A DNA stretch of 64,000 bases, taken from assembly GCF_020880975.1 (NCBI RefSeq), contig NZ_JAJIWP010000003.1, positions 620,001-684,000 on the forward strand, written 5' to 3'. The translations under genes were made by a program, and so were the position numbers. The DNA comes from Mucilaginibacter sp. UR6-1 (GTDB taxonomy: Bacteria > Bacteroidota > Bacteroidia > Sphingobacteriales > Sphingobacteriaceae). Each line of letters begins with the position of its first letter. The stretch's first letter is position 1. Shown piece after piece: positions 60,312 through 64,000 of this stretch. The notes beneath the pieces are model-generated. The model saw only the letters and a program-made list of their open reading frames with translations. It was not told the origin of the DNA and did not search any database.

Positions 60312-60989
60312 CTATCGCAAGTCAACTACCTCAACGCCTGGGTGTTTTTTGGCATCAAAGCTAAAGTAAGCATCGGCCACGGGGGCATTGGGTGTGGTGG
60401 TTTTAAGGGTGTAATTGTAGCGTGAGCCATTGCGGTCAAACACCAGTACGTTATAGATCTGTTTTTTAACCTTATCGATCATCAGCCTGATCTTGAAGAA
60501 CTGGGCTTTTTCGGCTTCAGGTGTCAGGTCTATCACCTGGTAGGTTTTGCCGCCCTGTTTTTGCAGGCCATTATATACGTATTTATATCCTTTTTCGTAG
60601 ATGGTAAATATCTGCGCCGGGTTAAAGGCATCATCGCCCTGGCCGGCATCATTTACCTGTACTTCTTTCTCGTCAACCATATAGCTCCACTGGGTTTTAC
60701 CATCGCTGATGATCTCCTGATCGATCACCTGTTTTTTGCCGTTGGTTTGATAAACGCTCACCCTGAATTTATTACCCTGTATTTTTGATACAAGCGTACC
60801 GGTTTGGGTGTTTTGTATACCGGCCTGCTTGTTATCAACAGTCAGTGTAAAATCTGTTTTTATGGAAGAGTATGACCTGTATTTTTTGCTCAGTTCGCTC
60901 AAAATGGTTTTGGCATCGTCATCCTTTTGGGCAAAGGCTCCGTAAGCCTGCACGGTAATCAGCAACGCGAGTATGATATATTTTTTCAT
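60312..60989 (-). CDS. LolA-like outer-membrane lipoprotein carrier
   Basis: Secreted protein of 225 aa with signal peptide MKKYIILALLITVQAYGAFA. The pattern SSIKTDFTLTVDN, GTLVSKIQGNKFRVSV, IISDGKTQWSYMVDEKEVQV, TPEAEKAQFFKIRLMIDK and the end NYTLKTTTPNAPV fits the LolA fold, which carries lipoproteins across the periplasm. Bacteroidota often have several LolA-like proteins. It is leftward, downstream of the acylase gene. Confidence 0.75.
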   Translation of the reverse strand: MKKYIILALLITVQAYGAFAQKDDDAKTILSELSKKYRSYSSIKTDFTLTVDNKQAGIQNTQTGTLVSKIQGNKFRVSVYQTNGKKQVIDQEIISDGKTQWSYMVDEKEVQVNDAGQGDDAFNPAQIFTIYEKGYKYVYNGLQKQGGKTYQVIDLTPEAEKAQFFKIRLMIDKVKKQIYNVLVFDRNGSRYNYTLKTTTPNAPVADAYFSFDAKKHPGVEVVDLR

Positions 60990-61074
60990 GTATCTGTTAT
61001 AGTTATACCCCTAACGTAAAATTGCCGCAGGGGTTTTTAATATTTTAAGAGTGAATTTTGTGCCGATGGTTTAA

Positions 61075-63513
61075 TTACCTTACAGTTAGTTTTAGTTCGG
61101 CCTTAATGCGTTTTGAAGGTTCGCGCGGCGAGAGAAGGAACAACAGCTCATCCAGTTTGCCGGCCTGCCAGGTGGCCAGCATGTCATCATAATAATAACT
61201 GCCCGGGTTGCCCGATTGCCCGCCCGAAATAATGCCATAGCCCTTTACCTGAGGCCCCATTTGTACCACCATGCGCCAGGATGGACCATGCCCGTCAACC
61301 AAGGCATTAACAGTTAAACCTGTGCCCGGCGTGGCAAAGTTGCCCGAGCCAAAACCATCTAAGCCGGCAAGGTGCGCAACCTCAAAGGGCTTAACCTTAG
61401 CCCATGCCCAGTTATTGCCCGGTTTGCCATGCAGGCGCACCAGGTCATCAACGGTAACTATAAAAGCACGGGTTACTACATCTGCCGCGGTTTCAACAAC
61501 CGGGGTGCGCTGGTTGTCAAACCATTTTGATTTTGGTTGTTTGATGAGCAGTTGCTCGGTAACATCACGGTCGGGCACGCGCAGGGGTATTTTGCTGCTG
61601 TTAAACTGGTCGTTCCAGGTCATGGCGTAAAACTTGCGCCACCAGCCGTTAAAAACACTTGGCCCTGCTGAATTTACGGCATAATGTTTATCCCAATTTT
61701 TAACAATTTGGTATGCATCCATCTGCGCATCATCCAGCTTGGTGGTATCCAAATAGGTGAGCATGGTAGGTAACACATCTTGTGCAACTATGCTGTAATC
61801 ATCCAATTGTAACAAGCGCAGGCTATCGGCGTTGGCCTGGTGCATAGCAGCCAAACGGCTGTTAATGCGTTTACCGCGCTCGTAACCCGCAAATTGCCAG
61901 TTAATATAGTAAGGGTATGTTTTATCGGTACTGAACTGGTTGGCCGAACTTACAAAACCGCGCGGCGGATTTTTAACCGTAGGGTTATGGGTATAAGGTA
62001 TAAAGCCATGCCAATCATTCCCCGGGTCGCTGCCATCCATTATGTACTTGCCCTGTTCCGAATATTTAAGGGGAATTTTACCGTTAGGTGTAATGGCGAT
62101 ATCCTTGTTTACATCCGCGAAAATAAAGTTTTGCGCGGGGGCAGAGTAGTATTGCAAAGCCTTGCGGTAATCGGCATAATTGGTAGCGCGGTTAAGCAGG
62201 TAAAAGGTCTTGAACTCGTCCGACTCATCATGCGCTATCCACCTTAATGCATTGCCTACCGGGATATACTCAGGGGCATTTTTGTCTTTTTTAGCCGCCG
62301 TTTCATAAACTACCGGGCCATGGTGGGTGTACAAAACGGTATCGTATACGGTGCTGCCGTCTTTTACGGCGATAGCTTCAACGCGTTTGGTTACCTTATT
62401 CCAGCGGTTGTTGTACCAGTATTCATTCTTATTAGCGTCACGGAATTTTATCTGGTACCAATCAAGCACGGCGGCATCAACATTGGTTACGCCCCAGCTT
62501 ACCTTATTGTTAAAGCCGATAACTACACAAGGTGCCCCCGGCAGCGATACACCATAAACATTTACACCCGGCGCACTCATTTGTATCTGGTACCAGATGG
62601 ATGGAAAGGTGAGGTTCAAATGCGGATCATTAGCTAAAATAGGGTAGCCATTGGCCGATTTGCTGCCGCTGATAGCCCAGTTATTACTGCCGATGCCTTC
62701 TACCTTTTGCCGGGGTTTTGCAGCCGCATTCATCTGCGCTGTAAAGCTTTTTGAGGGTTGGGGTACGGTCAGCGGCTTAAAGTTCCATTTAGTGCCTGCG
62801 GGAATGATCGGTTCATCGCGCACCGGCCTGTCCGGAAATAGCTCCCGCATTACATCTGCACCAAAAAGTTGCAGGGTATTGGTCATGGCAAACTGATCAG
62901 ACCCACCCGCCAGCGTTTGCGACATCAGCTTTAACAAAAAAGCGCAGTTAATAGATTTCCAGGGCTCGGGTTTGTAGCCCATCAGCTTAAATTCCAGCGG
63001 ATAATCTTTTTCATCCAACCCGGCTATGTAGGCGTTGATGCCGTCAGTATAAGCATTGATCACCTTGCTCATTACGCTATCTTTCATGATGCACTTCAGC
63101 GTATTTTCGGCACCGTAAACCATGCCCATGCGGCGGGCGGTGCGGTCGCGCTCCAGTGCCTTATCGCCCACAACTTCTGATAACCTGCCTGCCGCGCTGC
63201 GGGTTTGAATATCCATTTGCCACAGCCTGTCGCGCGCGGTGATGTAGCCCTGCGCGTAATACAGATCGTGGTTGTTTTTGGCAAAGATGTGCGGTATACG
63301 GCGTTCATCAAATTTGATGGTTACTTCGTTGGTAAGACCGGGCAGACTTAGTTCATCATCCCCAACTTCGGTACGGTTCTCGGCATTTTGCCAAAAACCA
63401 CTTACCGGGTTCAGCAAAGGGCCAATAGCGGGTATGCTGCCAAAATTGGTTTGCAGCGCCCATAACATGGTAACCGTAACGACGAGCGAAAAAAAAGCTT
63501 TAAAAAACTTCAT
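61075..63513 (-). CDS. Penicillin-acylase family N-terminal-nucleophile hydrolase
   Basis: Large periplasmic amidase of 812 aa. An N-terminal hydrophobic leader is followed by the alpha chain, a spacer and the auto-cleavage site before the nucleophile Ser276 in GIGSNNWAISG (SNNW motif), then ANDPHLNL, VSLPGAPCVVIGFNNKVSWG and the C-terminal chain with GNNWAWAKVKPFEVAHL. All core residues are present, so it should mature to a two-chain enzyme. The natural substrate may be N-acyl homoserine lactones, amino acids or beta-lactams; the sequence does not tell. It overlaps the nuclease gene by 14 bp. Confidence 0.9.
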   Translation of the reverse strand: MKFFKAFFSLVVTVTMLWALQTNFGSIPAIGPLLNPVSGFWQNAENRTEVGDDELSLPGLTNEVTIKFDERRIPHIFAKNNHDLYYAQGYITARDRLWQMDIQTRSAAGRLSEVVGDKALERDRTARRMGMVYGAENTLKCIMKDSVMSKVINAYTDGINAYIAGLDEKDYPLEFKLMGYKPEPWKSINCAFLLKLMSQTLAGGSDQFAMTNTLQLFGADVMRELFPDRPVRDEPIIPAGTKWNFKPLTVPQPSKSFTAQMNAAAKPRQKVEGIGSNNWAISGSKSANGYPILANDPHLNLTFPSIWYQIQMSAPGVNVYGVSLPGAPCVVIGFNNKVSWGVTNVDAAVLDWYQIKFRDANKNEYWYNNRWNKVTKRVEAIAVKDGSTVYDTVLYTHHGPVVYETAAKKDKNAPEYIPVGNALRWIAHDESDEFKTFYLLNRATNYADYRKALQYYSAPAQNFIFADVNKDIAITPNGKIPLKYSEQGKYIMDGSDPGNDWHGFIPYTHNPTVKNPPRGFVSSANQFSTDKTYPYYINWQFAGYERGKRINSRLAAMHQANADSLRLLQLDDYSIVAQDVLPTMLTYLDTTKLDDAQMDAYQIVKNWDKHYAVNSAGPSVFNGWWRKFYAMTWNDQFNSSKIPLRVPDRDVTEQLLIKQPKSKWFDNQRTPVVETAADVVTRAFIVTVDDLVRLHGKPGNNWAWAKVKPFEVAHLAGLDGFGSGNFATPGTGLTVNALVDGHGPSWRMVVQMGPQVKGYGIISGGQSGNPGSYYYDDMLATWQAGKLDELLFLLSPREPSKRIKAELKLTVR

Positions 63514-64000
63514 CAGGTATGTTGTAAAGGCTTACTAAAGATACTGTTTCCTCTTGTTTATGCCTCCGCTTTTTACGCGGTTTTTTGTTCTTGTTCTTTG
63601 TTTTGTTGCGGCGAAAGTTCCATGGTTCAACCGGGTTTTCATCCTGCCATAGGCCTAAACGGTTTTGGCGGGCATATTGTTCAAACCCGGCCAGTTCAGG
63701 GTCTTTTGAGTAAGTTTTATACTCCCAGGCGTAGCCGTTTTTAACCAGCTCGTGGTTCAGGTTACGGCCATCGGCCAATATTACATAAGCTACCGTGCGG
63801 CCATAGCGGTCTTTATCGCTGCCATCCAGCGTAACATTTTGCCCAAAGCAAAGTTGCGCGGTGTATTGCCTTGCAGCGGTGCCAAAGGCCTGTGCTTTTT
63901 CGGGGCAATCAATACCGGCCAAACGCACGGTTATGTTTTGCAGATCGTGGCTTAACAGTTCAATAGTATCGCCGTCTTTTATTTTTACCACCTTGTAGGT
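63500..64000 (-). CDS. Thermonuclease (SNase) family nuclease, partial
   Basis: The reading frame stays open to the window edge (TYKVVKIKDGDTIELL at its visible start), so the N terminus is cut off. The remaining part has the SNase core: VRLAGIDCPEKAQAFG with the catalytic Arg-Asp-Glu arrangement and DRYGRTVAYVILADG. A strongly basic C-terminal tail (NKTKNKNKKPRKKRRHKQ) follows. A secreted or surface nuclease is likely, but the leader peptide is not visible. Confidence 0.8.
   Translation of the reverse strand, partial: TYKVVKIKDGDTIELLSHDLQNITVRLAGIDCPEKAQAFGTAARQYTAQLCFGQNVTLDGSDKDRYGRTVAYVILADGRNLNHELVKNGYAWEYKTYSKDPELAGFEQYARQNRLGLWQDENPVEPWNFRRNKTKNKNKKPRKKRRHKQEETVSLVSLYNIPDEVF

Overview
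The window looks like a Bacteroidota chromosome, most likely a Sphingobacteriaceae relative of Mucilaginibacter or Pedobacter. The signs are TTG-N19/20-TAnnTTTG promoters, weak Shine-Dalgarno sites, lipoproteins with Bacteroidota-style lipoboxes, and families of short intergenic hairpin repeats that also invade coding sequence. This placement comes from gene content and style, not from a marker gene.

Positions 1 to about 34.9 kb are an AT-rich temperate siphovirus-like prophage. The visible left edge holds the 3' end of a tyrosine recombinase. Next come small leftward genes and a control/replication region (1.3-2.0 kb) with seven helically phased 10-bp repeats, a host-type promoter and a hairpin ahead of a putative replication initiator (2049-2957). 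An early module follows with a PD-(D/E)XK-like protein and a sigma-factor-like protein (4099-4782). The structural module (7.7-30.6 kb) carries TerS, TerL, a frameshifted tail-chaperone-like gene, tail and fibre genes including an SGNH hydrolase, tape measure, prohead protease, scaffold, major capsid, tail tube, portal, connectors, GH24 lysozyme and holin. Portal and capsid genes lie downstream of the tail genes, which is a permuted order. Leftward accessory cassettes (membrane proteins, lipoproteins, a nonsense-interrupted adenine methyltransferase) interrupt the module. A UmuDC pair lies near the right end, followed by a gene-poor region with paired GGTGACA repeats that may be the attachment region.

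The most unusual signal is a 9-bp element, ACTATTTAT. It occurs 3-20 nt before the start codon of ten phage genes, nine rightward and one leftward. It usually forms part of a hairpin whose other arm differs from site to site and often encloses the start codon. Each of the six leftward cassettes inside the structural module ends next to one of these elements, and one element directly follows a terminator. I propose it is a phage-specific transcription or translation start signal, possibly linked to the sigma-like protein.

From about 35.1 kb to the right end the sequence is ordinary, more GC-rich host chromosome: holA, an HsdR-N-like protein, a hybrid histidine kinase, valS, an M13 peptidase, an MBL-rhodanese protein, mnmD, mazG, an ECF sigma factor with a membrane/beta-barrel partner, a lipid kinase and surE. 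A glycolytic group follows (BadF-type kinase, Nudix-type regulator, pfkA, a degenerate BadF-type paralogue, gap). The end holds an MBL hydrolase, a P-loop protein, a LolA-like protein, a penicillin-acylase family enzyme and a nuclease cut by the window edge. Several host intergenic repeats are notable: three 82-bp hairpins, inverted repeats framing the MBL-rhodanese gene, and repeat-derived peptide inserts in ValRS and MnmD.
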